64,000 nt of DNA from Leptolyngbya sp. Heron Island J. Lineage in GTDB: Bacteria; Cyanobacteriota; Cyanobacteriia; Phormidesmidales; Phormidesmidaceae. Shown in pieces: positions 1 through 8,912 of the stretch (the stretch's first letter is position 1; each line of letters starts with the position of its first letter). The DNA is taken from NCBI RefSeq assembly GCF_000482245.1, contig NZ_AWNH01000112.1:1-64000 (forward strand), given 5' to 3'. The position numbers were made by a program, and so were the translations under genes. The notes under the pieces were generated by a model that was not told the DNA's origin, did no database searches, and saw nothing but the letters and a program-made list of their open reading frames with translations.

Positions 1-57
1 CCAAAATTAGGACAGGACTGATAGAGCGTAAGCTAGAGTCCAATAGGGGTAAAGAAT

Positions 58-360
58 ATGGCGAGTAAACACAGGAACTACAGTAGCGAATTTAAGGCAA
101 AAGTCGTGCTGGAGATCGTCAGTGGCCAACGGAGTGTCAGCGAAGCGAGTCGCGCCCATAAAGTGCATACGTCCGTGATCAATCGTTGGCGCAATGAATT
201 TCTAAACCAGGCGCATTTAGCGTTTGGAGGCAACGGAAGTGGGAATGAATCAGCCGAACGAATCGCAGAATTAGAACGCATGGTGGGTCGGCTAACAATG
301 GAATTAGCGGTAGCAAAAAAAGCTTCGGACTTGTGGAATCTGAGCGGAAACGAGCCATGA
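58..360 (+). CDS. IS3-family transposase OrfA (HTH protein)
   Basis: 100 residues. The N-terminal part (about 5-55, containing SSEFKAKVVLEIVSG and a helix-turn-helix) is the HTH_Tnp_1 domain that recognises the IS ends. The C-terminal part (about 65-90, AERIAELERMVGRLTMELAV) is a leucine-zipper-like coiled coil for multimerisation. The start ATG follows GGGGTAAAGAAT. It overlaps orfB by 28 bases in the -1 frame, and a run of seven A at 315-321 within codons Ala-Lys-Lys is the likely slippage point. The fused OrfAB product is the active transposase in this family. Confidence 0.88.
   Translation: MASKHRNYSSEFKAKVVLEIVSGQRSVSEASRAHKVHTSVINRWRNEFLNQAHLAFGGNGSGNESAERIAELERMVGRLTMELAVAKKASDLWNLSGNEP
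315..321 (+). promoter_or_regulatory. Probable -1 programmed frameshift site (A7 run)
   Basis: Seven consecutive A residues lie in the orfA frame as GCA-AAA-AAA, in the zone where orfA and orfB overlap. A -1 slip here joins the OrfA zipper to the OrfB sequence upstream of its GTG at 333. A-runs of this type (A AAA AAG or A7) are the standard IS3 slippage signal. The exact shift position is inferred. Confidence 0.65.
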
Positions 361-1187
361 TTGAGCAGTTGAAAGGAGACTATTGGATCCAGGTAATCTG
401 TGATGTGATTGGCTACAGCCGAAGCCGCTATTACTATCGGACAAAATCAGCAAAACAGACGCAAGAAGAGACCCTGAAAAAAGCGATCATTGATGTGGCG
501 GGGAGATATCCAACCTATGGATATCGACGGATTACTAAACAATTGCAGCGAGAGGGATGGACGGTTAATCACAAACGGATCAGCCGATTAATGAAAGACT
601 TGGGATTCCTTGCCAAACGACGAATACGCCGGAAACGCACGACGAATAGTGTCCATGGCTATAAGCGGTATCCTAATCTAGTCAAAGGACTGGTCGTCGA
701 GCGTCCAGAGCAGATATGGGTTGGCGACATCACCTATATCCGGTTGAGGGATGAGTTTGTTTATTTAGCGGTGTTAATGGATGTGTTTACCCGCAGTATT
801 CGAGGCTGGCACTTGGATAGGACGATGGAGAAACAGTTAACGATAACAGCATTAGAGAAAGGACTGAAGCAGTGTATTCCAGAGATTCATCATTCAGACC
901 AAGGCGTTCAATATGCAGCCAATGCGTATGTTCAGCTATTGGAAGAGAACGAGATAGCGATTAGTATGGCGGGTGTGGGTAAAGCCTATGAGAATGGCTA
1001 TGCTGAACGACTGATGAGAACCATTAAAGAAGAGGAGGTTGACTTGTCGGACTATCGCAACTTTAATGAAGTGTATGAGAGAATAGAAGAGTTTTTAGAC
1101 GAGGTGTATATGAAGAAGAGAATTCACTCGTCTTTGGACTATTTAACGCCCAGCGAATTTGAGAAAAAGTGGAGGCAGGAAGCGTAG
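333..1187 (+). CDS. IS3-family transposase OrfB (DDE integrase core)
   Basis: 284 residues from the in-frame GTG, although in vivo it is probably made mainly as an OrfAB fusion. An HTH_21-type region (about 40-100, YPTYGYRRITKQLQREG) precedes the rve catalytic core. The catalytic triad is visible: Asp in VGDITYIRL, Asp in IHHSDQGVQYA, and Glu in ENGYAERLMRTIKEEE. The C-terminal IHSSLDYLTPSEFE motif is typical of the IS150/IS3 group. The frame is intact to its stop, just inside the right inverted repeat. Confidence 0.9.
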   Translation: MESERKRAMIEQLKGDYWIQVICDVIGYSRSRYYYRTKSAKQTQEETLKKAIIDVAGRYPTYGYRRITKQLQREGWTVNHKRISRLMKDLGFLAKRRIRRKRTTNSVHGYKRYPNLVKGLVVERPEQIWVGDITYIRLRDEFVYLAVLMDVFTRSIRGWHLDRTMEKQLTITALEKGLKQCIPEIHHSDQGVQYAANAYVQLLEENEIAISMAGVGKAYENGYAERLMRTIKEEEVDLSDYRNFNEVYERIEEFLDEVYMKKRIHSSLDYLTPSEFEKKWRQEA

Positions 1188-1260
1188 GATGTCTCAGATT
1201 GATACATGTCAGTCTAGACTCGTTATTATCTGATTTTACTGTCCAAAATTAGGGGTTCAT

Positions 1261-1493
1261 TTCACTGACCTGCTAAGGCTGCGGTGGAGCTATCACAGTA
1301 AACGCTATTGTTTGTCGTTAGGTTTGCACGATACACAAGCCAATCGTCGAGTGGCGATTCAGAAAGCTCAATAGATTTAGCTGGACATGATCAGCGATAA
1401 CTTTGATGTCAGTCTGGATAAATCCAAGTCAGAGCCTTTTGAGGAGGAGCTAGAACCTAAGAAAGTGTTGGAGAAAGCTCAAACCTTTCCAGT
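1261..1493 (+). pseudogene. Remnant of a tyrosine integrase, N-terminal arm-binding domain
   Basis: Directly right of the IS, frame 1 reads LLRLRWSYHSKRYCLSLGLHDT and then ANRRVAIQKAQ, stop, I, stop, LDMISDNFDVSLDK. This is the pattern of the DUF3596/Arm-DNA-binding N-terminus of cyanobacterial phage-type integrases (LRLRW-Y-GKRY-LSLGL, then LDI-SGNFD-TL). Two in-frame TAG codons near 1372-1380 and the absence of any catalytic domain show it is dead. The beginning is cut by the IS end and the right side merges into the transposase remnant near 1490. Recognition is from motif memory, without an alignment. Confidence 0.55.
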
Positions 1494-2031
1494 GGTATTT
1501 GAGAAGCATGAGCAACAACGAATAGGTTGCTGTTTGCCATAGATCATCTCCCAGATATAGCGTTGCTCTGTTTTTTGTCTGAGAGTGTATGAGTATATTG
1601 TCGCCGACAATACCATTTTCGACTTTGCCCAAATTACCGATGTATTGTCGTTTCATATAATCGGTAGAGGTGCCTTTTCTACGGTCACCCGTTTCATCGA
1701 TAATCAGTGTAACTTTTCTACCAGCAACAACTTTTGGAATGAGTATTAGTTGCTGCTGAAAGAAGGCTTGGGCAGACCAAGGAGATTCACATAGAAATTG
1801 TTGTAATGATTGTGAATTAGACAAACCAACAACTTTAGCGATAACCGGTAAGGGTTTGCGCTTAACCTCTGAAATCAGACCCACATGTAAATGTTTGAAG
1901 GCTTCAAAACTCCTGACTTCAGCAAACAGGTCACGATAGGACTTGCAGGAGTCATCGATAAATTTGACAGTAGGTTGAGCAGCTCGGGGTGTCACCATAC
2001 ATGCGGTTTGACCCACTTGAGTCGATAGCAA
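1450..2031 (-). pseudogene. Truncated IS701/IS4-type transposase
   Basis: The minus-strand frame encodes an N-terminal half like IS701-family transposases: TVKFIDDSCKSYRDLFAEVRSF, then LISEVKRKPLPVIAKVVGL, SLQQFLCESPWS, and the catalytic-Asp motif LIIDETGDRRKGTSTDYMKRQY. After GNLGKVENGIV (about codon 145) the sequence no longer follows the family. A neighbouring frame resumes with RYIWEMIYGKQQPIR, which looks like a more C-terminal part of the transposase, so an internal deletion or frameshift is likely. The second and third catalytic residues are absent from the open frame. Confidence 0.65.
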
Positions 2032-2311
2032 ACCCTATTTTATACCGCCAGAGTCATTAAAGAGCGCTATTTGAATGGGGTATTGAGGGGCCTTGATAGT
2101 GCGATAAAACCTTATACCTGCGCCCTGAACTTGTGAACATTACTGAGGGTACCCTAGAGGTTTACGTAGGCTTTAAGCCATCTAGGAATACTGCGGAAGT
2201 GTAAGTTAATATAGACATCTTCCTTAAAATTACTTTTAGGTTCTTATCTCTACGGACGTTTTCGACATCCCCTTGCTGTCTGAGGGGGTTATCCATAATT
2301 TCTAGTACAGC
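2032..2311. other. Intergenic stretch without a gene
   Basis: The 280 bases between the transposase remnant and the GH15-like gene contain only short overlapping frames without family resemblance. No terminator or regulatory motif stands out. The promoter of the downstream gene should lie here. Confidence 0.5.
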
Positions 2312-5300
2312 ATGTCTCGTTTCGCCTCCCGCCAAGATCATCTCGATTATTATTATCAGCAGATTCAGACAGTTATTCTGTCGCGTCAAAATCCGGTCAC
2401 TGGCCTCTTACCTGCGAGTACCGCCATTAATACCCACGGTGACTATACCGATGCCTGGGTGCGGGACAATGTTTATAGCATCATGGCCGTGTGGGGGCTG
2501 GCCCTGGCTTATCGAAAAATTGATGAAAACCTGGGGCGTACCTATGAACTGGAGCAAAGCGTCACTAAACTGATGCGCGGTTTGCTGTTTGCCATGATGC
2601 AGCAAACCGACAAGGTGGAGGAATTTAAGCGTACCCAAGATCCCTTAGATGCGCTTCATGCTAAGTACGATACCCCCACTGGCAGTACCGTTGTAGGTGA
2701 TGACGAGTGGGGCCATTTGCAGCTGGATGCCACTTCGGTGTATTTGCTGATGCTGGCGCAGATGACCAGTTCAGGACTGCAGATTATCTACACTCGCGAC
2801 GAAGTCGACTTTGTTCAAAATTTGGTCTACTACATTGGTCGCGCTTACCGAACGGCTGACTATGGCATTTGGGAGCGGGGCAATAAACTTAACCACGGCA
2901 AACCGGAACTTAACGGCAGCTCGGTGGGTATGGCCAAAGCCGCTCTGGAGGCCATGAATGGTTTGAACTTGTTTGGGGTGCGAGGCGGTCATGGGTCTGT
3001 GATCCATGTTTTGCCCGATGAGATTGCGCGCACACGGATCACGCTGGAATCTTTGTTGCCCAGGGAGTCGGGGTCTAAGGAAATTGACGCGGCTCTGCTG
3101 AGCGTGATTGGTTTTCCTGCCTTTGCTGTTGATGATCCAGACCTGTTGCAAACTACCCACGATGCCATTGTGGAAAAACTACAGGGTCAGTACGGCTGTA
3201 AGCGGTTTCTCCGCGATGGCCACCAATCTGTAGTTGAAGATGCTGAGCGGCTGCATTACGAGCCTGGCGAACTTAAGGCTTTTGAACATATTGAATGTGA
3301 GTGGCCGCTGTTTTTTTGCTATTTGCTGCTCAATAGCCTGTTTCGTAATCAAGGCGATCAGGCGGCCTTCTACCGAGAGCGCCTGGAGGCGTTGGCGGTG
3401 AATAAAGGAGGGCTAGACCTATTGCCGGAGCTTTATTATGTGCCTGCGGCGGTGATTGAAGCTGAGCGTGAAAATCCCCATAGCCAGATTCGTGAGCCCA
3501 ATGACAACATTCCGTTGGTGTGGGCGCAGAGTCTCTATTACATGGGGCAAATGATTCAGGATGGGTTGATTACTCTGGGGGACATTGATCCTCTGGCTCG
3601 TCATCTTAAAGTTGGGCAAAACCGTAAACCGATTGTGCAGGTGTCTCTGCTCTCTGAAGATAGTGATCTGCAGCAGCAACTGGCCAACTACGGTATTGAG
3701 ACTCAGGTTTTAGAGCAGATCGATCCAGTCCAGGTGCGGACCTCGACCAATCTAGCTGACCTGTATGCCCAGTTTGGCTGCAACAACAAGCTAAATACCA
3801 CCGGCCGCCCCGATCGTCGTCTGCGCAGTTTGACTACATCCCGCATCTTTCGTATTCAGCGTGAGACTGTTGTCTTTGTCCCTGCTTTCTTAGATCCCAG
3901 CCAATTTTATATTACCCTCGACTATCAGTTTCTGGTGGCCCAGATTCGGAGTGAGTTGGCGTATATCCATGAGCATTGGAATGAACCGGGTCGACCTACG
4001 GTGACTCTGCTGCTGACTCATCGCATGTTTGAGCTGGGTCACAAGGCGATTAGTGATTCTCCGTTACTTCAGCTGATTTTTGAATTGAAGGATGGCGAAT
4101 GTAACGGAGTATCGATCAAGGTGGGCTCGTTGTTTCAGCTGATGCTAACGGCGGCTACTGAGCGGATTGAGGATGTGTCGCTACCGCATGTAGAGGAAAC
4201 TCTGTCGACCTATACGATGCCCATTTCGGCCTATTTACCGCTTTCTGAAAGTAAGACCAAGCCTCTGAATCAGCTTCAGGAGCTAGATCTGGAGCGGGAA
4301 ACGGATGTTTGGCAGTTGCTCCAGACTCTAAAGGCTTCTGATAATTTGTATGAACAAATTGAGCTGATTAGCAATCTGTGTCGCTTGGAAACGCTTGCTT
4401 TTGAAACGGACTGGGGCGCGGAAGCGGGTGAACAGGTGACCCTGGCCAATTTGCTCAATGAGCTTTATACCAAGGCAGGTCGTTTGGAGCTGTGGGCGAT
4501 TGTGCGGCGGGCAGCGGGTTTGCTGAATAAGATGGCCATCGGTTTGGCGGATGCGGCCACAGAACTGCTGGTGCGTCAGAAGCAGATTGCGGTGGGTAAG
4601 GCCTATAGCGAGGCTTCGCTAATTATAGATCCGCTGTCTCCTCAGGAATTGCTGGCTAAGATTAATGCGTTTTGTGGTGAGGATATTCGCGATCGCACCC
4701 TCACTCAAGAAATCCTCATCTACCTCAGCGTCCTAATCAACTCAGAACCCGAGCTATTTGACGGACTCCTGACCCTACGAGTCAGCTATTTGATCTTGCT
4801 AATCAACAGTGAAATCTGCCGCGAACAGCACTGCACCCAGGACGAAGCCTATGAAATGCTCATGGCCATGAGTCCGTTCGAAATCAAAATGCGACTGCGG
4901 CAGGTACTAGCAGGTTACGAAGGACTCGATAACAGTCTGTTCCGTCAAGAGTCTATCCAGTCCCGTAAACCCCAAGCCGTCAACTGGGTAGTCCTGCCCC
5001 AAGCAGAAGAAACTGACCCCTCTGAAGAAGACTGGCTCCACCGCCGACAGCGAGAAGGAGGGCTACACCGAGTCCCCGAAGACTTTTATCCACGGGTATG
5101 GCGGTTGCTCAAACATTGCAAAGGTATCGTCATTGGCGACAAACTAGAACGTCGTAACCGTCTAGTTAGCGAACTCGTCCTCTCCGACACTACTCCCGAA
5201 GAAAAAGACTTTGCCCTGCGCATCGAACACCTATTCAACAAAATTCAGGCACCCGAATACCGCCAGGTCAATGTTGAAGCCCTGATGGAACTCTCAGAGC

Positions 5301-5542
5301 TATTTGATACCAACCCCGACTTGCAGGTCGACGACTATATTGTGCTTGATGTTCTGGTTGGCCACGCTGTTCGTCTTGCCTGGCTTGATGGCGGTGCCCA
5401 CCGCGCCCACCGTTATCTCCAAGACAAAGCCAAAGCCTGGCGCTCGTTTTACCAAGACTCCCCCCACCGCTGCGCCAAATACATCGCCAGAGCCATGCAG
5501 TTCCTGATTGAGCTGAATGAGGGTGAGGTATTGCCAACATGA
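2312..5542 (+). CDS. GH15-family / phosphorylase-kinase-alpha-like protein
   Basis: 1076 residues. The N-terminal half has the (alpha/alpha)6 toroid signature of GH15 enzymes and eukaryotic phosphorylase kinase alpha/beta subunits: GLLPASTAINTHGDYTDAWVRD, VWGLALAYRK, TGSTVVGDDEWGHLQLDATS and IWERGNKLNHGKPELN. The long C-terminal half (about 500-1076) is helical and matches the regulatory part of the kinase subunits in kind. Cyanobacteria often carry one such gene of about 1050-1100 residues, and its physiological role is not established. A glycogen-related function is inferred from the family only. It starts at ATG 2312 and ends 58 bases before gatB, so the two may be co-transcribed. Confidence 0.8.
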   Translation: MSRFASRQDHLDYYYQQIQTVILSRQNPVTGLLPASTAINTHGDYTDAWVRDNVYSIMAVWGLALAYRKIDENLGRTYELEQSVTKLMRGLLFAMMQQTDKVEEFKRTQDPLDALHAKYDTPTGSTVVGDDEWGHLQLDATSVYLLMLAQMTSSGLQIIYTRDEVDFVQNLVYYIGRAYRTADYGIWERGNKLNHGKPELNGSSVGMAKAALEAMNGLNLFGVRGGHGSVIHVLPDEIARTRITLESLLPRESGSKEIDAALLSVIGFPAFAVDDPDLLQTTHDAIVEKLQGQYGCKRFLRDGHQSVVEDAERLHYEPGELKAFEHIECEWPLFFCYLLLNSLFRNQGDQAAFYRERLEALAVNKGGLDLLPELYYVPAAVIEAERENPHSQIREPNDNIPLVWAQSLYYMGQMIQDGLITLGDIDPLARHLKVGQNRKPIVQVSLLSEDSDLQQQLANYGIETQVLEQIDPVQVRTSTNLADLYAQFGCNNKLNTTGRPDRRLRSLTTSRIFRIQRETVVFVPAFLDPSQFYITLDYQFLVAQIRSELAYIHEHWNEPGRPTVTLLLTHRMFELGHKAISDSPLLQLIFELKDGECNGVSIKVGSLFQLMLTAATERIEDVSLPHVEETLSTYTMPISAYLPLSESKTKPLNQLQELDLERETDVWQLLQTLKASDNLYEQIELISNLCRLETLAFETDWGAEAGEQVTLANLLNELYTKAGRLELWAIVRRAAGLLNKMAIGLADAATELLVRQKQIAVGKAYSEASLIIDPLSPQELLAKINAFCGEDIRDRTLTQEILIYLSVLINSEPELFDGLLTLRVSYLILLINSEICREQHCTQDEAYEMLMAMSPFEIKMRLRQVLAGYEGLDNSLFRQESIQSRKPQAVNWVVLPQAEETDPSEEDWLHRRQREGGLHRVPEDFYPRVWRLLKHCKGIVIGDKLERRNRLVSELVLSDTTPEEKDFALRIEHLFNKIQAPEYRQVNVEALMELSELFDTNPDLQVDDYIVLDVLVGHAVRLAWLDGGAHRAHRYLQDKAKAWRSFYQDSPHRCAKYIARAMQFLIELNEGEVLPT

Positions 5543-5600
5543 CCCCAATCCCCCGCCAGCCGCTACAATGGGACACGTTCTATTTCACCCACCGTCTACT

Positions 5601-7091
5601 ATGACCGCTGCGGCACCTGCGAAGACCGAGTACGAAGCCGTCATTGGCTTAGAGATCCACTGCCAGCTCAGCACCAATACTAAAATATTCACCCCCAGCT
5701 CGGCAGAGTTTGGAGCCGATCCCAATACCCACATCGACCCCATCACATTGGGCATGCCGGGAGTATTGCCGGTGCTGAACGAAAAGGTATTGACATATGC
5801 GGTCAAGACAGGACTGGCCCTCAACTGCCAGATCGCTCCTTACAGTAAGTTTGATCGCAAGCAATACTTCTATCCCGACCTGCCCAAAAATTACCAAATA
5901 TCGCAATACGACCTACCCATTGCCGAACATGGCTGGATTGAAATCGAGCTAGTCGATAAAAAAAGCGGCAATGTAGAACGTAAGAAAATCGGCATTACCC
6001 GTCTGCATATGGAAGAAGATGCCGGCAAGCTGGTTCATGCTGGCAGCGATCGGTTAGCTGGCTCTACCTATTCGCTGGTGGACTACAATCGGGCCGGTGT
6101 TCCCTTGGTCGAAATCGTCTCCGAACCCGATCTTCGCACTGGTAAAGAAGCCGCTGAATATGCCCAAGAAGTTCGCCGGATTGTCCGCTATCTGGGTGTG
6201 GGTGACGGCAACATGCAAGAAGGCTCCCTGCGCTGCGACGTCAATATTTCCATCCGCCCTAAAGGTCAAGAAGCCTTTGGCACCAAGGTGGAAATCAAAA
6301 ACATGAACTCCTTTAGCGCTATTCAAAAGGCAATTGATTACGAAATTGAGCGCCAGACTGAAGCGTTAGAAAGCGGTGACGAAGAGATTATCCAAGAAAC
6401 CCGGCTGTGGGATGAAGGCACCCAGGTGACAAAGAGCATGCGCTCGAAGGAAGGCTCTAGCGATTATCGTTACTTTCCAGAACCTGACTTGCCCCCTATC
6501 GAAGTCTCTAAAAAACAGCTTGAAACCTGGAAATCAGAATTACCCGAACTCCCTGCTGATAAGCGCCATCGTTACGAAACAGAATTAGGGCTGTCGGCCT
6601 ACGACACTCGTGTACTCACTGATGACCGCTCCATTGCTGACTACTTTGAGCATACTATTGCCACCGGAGCCGATGCTAAAACCTCAGCGAACTGGGTCAT
6701 GGGGGATATTTCCGGTTACCTCAATGCCGAAAAGCTATCCATCAACGACATTGCGCTGACTCCTGAAGGGCTGGGGGAAATGGTTAACTTGATCACGTCG
6801 GGGACCATCAGTAACAAAATTGGCAAAGATTTATTGCCCACCCTGCTTAAAGACGGCGGGTCCCCCAAGGCTATTGTCGAAGAAAAAGGGCTGGTGCAAA
6901 TTTCTGACCCGGCTGCTATTGAAGCCATCATTGACCAAGTCATGGCCGATAATCCAGACGAACTAGCCAAATATCGTGCTGGTAAGAAAAAGCTCCAGGG
7001 CTTCTTTGTGGGGCAGGTAATGAAACGCTCCAGTGGACGGGCAGATCCTAAATTAACGAACCAGTTATTGGGCAAAAAGCTAAATGGGTAG
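5601..7091 (+). CDS. gatB: Aspartyl/glutamyl-tRNA(Asn/Gln) amidotransferase subunit B
   Basis: 496 residues. GatB binds the misacylated tRNA and activates it so that Glu-tRNA(Gln) or Asp-tRNA(Asn) is amidated with ammonia supplied by GatA. Family blocks are clear: YEAVIGLEIHCQLST near the start, KNYQISQYDLPI, GITRLHMEEDAGKLVH, DYNRAGVPLVEIVSEPDL, MQEGSLRCDVNISIRP, KVEIKNMNSF and the C-terminal GatB/Yqey helical domain ending in KRSSGRADPKLTNQLL. I chose ATG 5601 (MTAAAPAKTEYEAV) over the longer in-frame opening at 5517 because family proteins start just before the YEAVIGLE block. The usual partner genes gatA/gatC are not adjacent. Confidence 0.95.
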   Translation: MTAAAPAKTEYEAVIGLEIHCQLSTNTKIFTPSSAEFGADPNTHIDPITLGMPGVLPVLNEKVLTYAVKTGLALNCQIAPYSKFDRKQYFYPDLPKNYQISQYDLPIAEHGWIEIELVDKKSGNVERKKIGITRLHMEEDAGKLVHAGSDRLAGSTYSLVDYNRAGVPLVEIVSEPDLRTGKEAAEYAQEVRRIVRYLGVGDGNMQEGSLRCDVNISIRPKGQEAFGTKVEIKNMNSFSAIQKAIDYEIERQTEALESGDEEIIQETRLWDEGTQVTKSMRSKEGSSDYRYFPEPDLPPIEVSKKQLETWKSELPELPADKRHRYETELGLSAYDTRVLTDDRSIADYFEHTIATGADAKTSANWVMGDISGYLNAEKLSINDIALTPEGLGEMVNLITSGTISNKIGKDLLPTLLKDGGSPKAIVEEKGLVQISDPAAIEAIIDQVMADNPDELAKYRAGKKKLQGFFVGQVMKRSSGRADPKLTNQLLGKKLNG

Positions 7092-7222
7092 ACTAGACGG
7101 GATGTTGACCGACTACTATCCTGTTGTTGCATCAGGGTAGTACCAGACCTTGCTGGACGGTAGGTCCAGTGCTGTTCCACACACCAGGTTCTAAATCTGT
7201 CGGCTTTACATAAACCTCATGA

Positions 7223-7251
7223 TTGTAAAGTTCTAGCAAGATTCCTAAAAA
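7223..7251 (+). promoter_or_regulatory. Putative promoter of a small RNA
   Basis: TTGTAA at 7223-7228 and TAAAAA at 7246-7251 are spaced by 17 bases, a sigma-70-type layout, just upstream of a short GC-hairpin/terminator region without a reading frame. Confidence 0.4.
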
Positions 7252-7258
7252 AACTAAA

Positions 7259-7350
7259 TAGGGGGTTACACCCCACATCCCATCCGTGGCATACTATGTT
7301 AAGTAGATGCACCCTGATGGTTGGAGAGCTTGTATGCTCTCCTTTTTTTT
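7259..7350 (+). ncRNA. Candidate small RNA of about 90 nt ending in a strong terminator
   Basis: The segment has a 5' hairpin (GGGG-TTACA-CCCC near 7261-7274), an unstructured middle of about 45 bases, and a perfect 3' stem GGAGAGC / GCTCTCC (7323-7329 with 7336-7342) followed by eight T. No reading frame with a ribosome-binding site fits inside, and gatB ended 170 bases earlier. The 5' hairpin, open middle and terminator plan is that of cyanobacterial sRNAs such as Yfr1. The Yfr1 core ACUCCUCACAC is absent, so it is not that RNA. It could instead be a late terminator of gatB. Confidence 0.4.
7323..7350 (+). terminator. Intrinsic terminator
   Basis: A seven-base-pair perfect stem (GGAGAGC/GCTCTCC), loop TTGTAT, then T8. 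It ends the candidate small RNA, or read-through from gatB. Confidence 0.8.
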
Positions 7351-7636
7351 GGGATTTTTTTGGCAGACGTAGAAAATATGTTTGGGTTGGTACATAGAAT
7401 GTTGAGTGTCTTGAGCATCTGCCTGCTCCAAAGGACACATTAGTGCGTTACCTCCTCTGTCGGATCGCTACAGAGGTTAACAGAGAACACTTTTAGGGTG
7501 ATCACTCGGTTAGGATTTAAAGCATGATTAAGAGGATTACGGCGTAAACGTCTGCTTCAGGACGTTGGCTAGCGATACTCAACCATAATTACCGAATTAA
7601 TATGCTGTATTTTTCTAGCTCTATAGATATCTACCG

Positions 7637-7662
7637 GGCACAGGAATCTCCTGTGCCTTTTT
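7637..7662 (+). terminator. Intrinsic terminator
   Basis: Stem GGCACAGGA / TCCTGTGCC (7637-7645 with 7649-7657) and five T. The transcript it ends is unclear. The 280 bases upstream hold no convincing gene, only a small hairpin CCTCTGT...ACAGAGG near 7452-7477, so a second small RNA or a leader is possible. Confidence 0.7.
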
Positions 7663-7719
7663 GGTAACTATGACTAGATGCAGCCATCTGTCTTTTGATA
7701 TCTCTCGAATACATAGATC

Positions 7720-8061
7720 ATGAGTTACAACTTTGATATTGTCGGGGTTTCACCTGTTTGGAACTTCTTTAAGCATCAACAGTATGTGGAGCAGTCACCT
7801 GGCCGCAGCTGCGCCTATCTAGGCAGCTATGAGTGCACCCTGGATGGTTTTATCGAAGCAACCTCGCTGGTGCATAAAAAACCAGACTGGGACTGGGATA
7901 CGGTAGTCAATGAAATCGTCAACTTTTGGCTAAATGCAGGCGACCATGTCAACCAGTGGAAAAAGGAACTGGCTGCAGCGGAGGAGACTAGCCTGATTGT
8001 GGGTCGGGTGGCAAACTTTGAAAATTTGCGATCCGAATTTGAAGGATTGATTGGAGATTGA
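7720..8061 (+). CDS. Conserved cyanobacterial hypothetical protein
   Basis: 113 residues, starting MSYNFDIVGVSPVWNFFKHQQ. Rich in aromatic residues (several Trp) and acidic, with no signal peptide or membrane segment. The sequence looks like a compact soluble alpha/beta protein, and I do not recognise a characterised family. It stands alone behind a terminator at 7637-7662. Codon use is similar to its neighbours. Function unknown. Confidence 0.65.
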   Translation: MSYNFDIVGVSPVWNFFKHQQYVEQSPGRSCAYLGSYECTLDGFIEATSLVHKKPDWDWDTVVNEIVNFWLNAGDHVNQWKKELAAAEETSLIVGRVANFENLRSEFEGLIGD

Positions 8062-8708
8062 TCGATAAATTATCCCGACCGTTGCTGATCCTTAGGATGA
8101 TTTCATCTACAAGATATAGGTGAATGGTATTTCTCCAGATCGGTGCATCCTCTAAATCAGCAACGGTTTATCTCGGAGGGTGGGCAACGCCTATCCTCTG
8201 ACAAAAAATCATTCTGTGCAATGCCGATATCACGATCGATCTTGGTCTGTGGAATCGATAAACATAGCTGGGGGATACGTTTGATTCATCCAAAGGATAT
8301 CAAGCGCATGGTGTGCGCTTGGGATGGCTAATTAATCCTTAGAAGCAAACTGTAGCAATTTAGTTCAGGTTCTGTTGAAATTTCGCAGTCTCCTCAACTG
8401 CTCGATGGTGGGGATGTTTTCCCCGACTTTGTGCTTGATTTGAAGAATATCTTTAGTTGAAAGAGAAGACCAACAGAAAGTGGTTAATGCCTACCCTGCT
8501 GTCGCAGATATTTCGGCGTATCTGTGGGAAAATTGGGAATATGCAAATTGTCTTAGCCATCTGAGCCGTTTAGCTTAAGGAGATTATCCGTATAAAGCTA
8601 ATGCTTTATGTATCAAAAACTACGTGAAATTTCAGGGTATTTTCGCAGTTTTTGTTCAATTAAATTCGAAATTAGCGGAGACTAGAGCTATGTCAACGAA
8701 TACATGCT
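8062..8708. other. 650-bp stretch without a supported gene
   Basis: Only short frames occur, for example one at 8143-8331 that starts without a ribosome-binding site and resembles no family. The stretch may contain a decayed gene: around 8490-8570 one frame reads like a coding remnant, but I cannot assign it. A 5' leader for the small gene at 8709 is probably included. Confidence 0.4.
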
Positions 8709-8912
8709 ATGTCTCTAGATGAATTTGAGCAATATTACCGTGAAGCGATGAGTAATGCGCTCAATCAGCTCCAACGGATAACATTGCTATCATCAAATTT
8801 GCAAGACACTGTAGAAGAGATTTCTACTTCTTTGGAACAACTCAACCGCACAACGGAGCAATTTATTAAAGTTCAGCGCCAAAATTCCGATGAATCGGAT
8901 TCTGAGTCTTGA
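8709..8912 (+). CDS. Small coiled-coil hypothetical protein
   Basis: 67 residues, MSLDEFEQYYREAMSNALNQ onward, with a heptad-rich central part (QLQRITLLSSNLQDTVEEIS) and a Ser/Asp/Glu-rich tail. No signal or membrane segment. Its last 40 bases overlap the end of the convergent receiver gene at 8873. The ATG sits among two other close ATGs and the ribosome-binding site is weak. It looks like a real small protein by composition, but no function can be given. Confidence 0.45.
   Translation: MSLDEFEQYYREAMSNALNQLQRITLLSSNLQDTVEEISTSLEQLNRTTEQFIKVQRQNSDESDSES

Larger units (their letters stand above)
1..1259 (+). mobile_element. IS3-family insertion sequence (left tip cut by window edge)
   Basis: The element carries the two overlapping reading frames typical of IS3 (orfA and orfB with a -1 frameshift). 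The right end reads TGAACCCCTAATTTTGGACA on the minus strand (1240-1259). The left edge (1-15, CCAAAATTAGGACAG) matches that inner sequence at about 12 of 15 positions, so the window starts inside the left inverted repeat and only a few outer bases are missing. Both frames are open and the DDE residues are present, so the element may be active. The target-site duplication cannot be read because the left flank is outside. To its right lies a broken integrase, which the element may have interrupted. Confidence 0.85.

Noticed and set aside
7259-7350. Yfr1 small RNA
   Set aside because: The invariant core ACUCCUCACAC of Yfr1 is absent, although the overall hairpin plan is similar.
8143-8331. 62-codon frame between the hypothetical gene and the coiled-coil gene
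   Set aside because: No ribosome-binding site, no family resemblance, and composition like random sequence; treated as non-coding.
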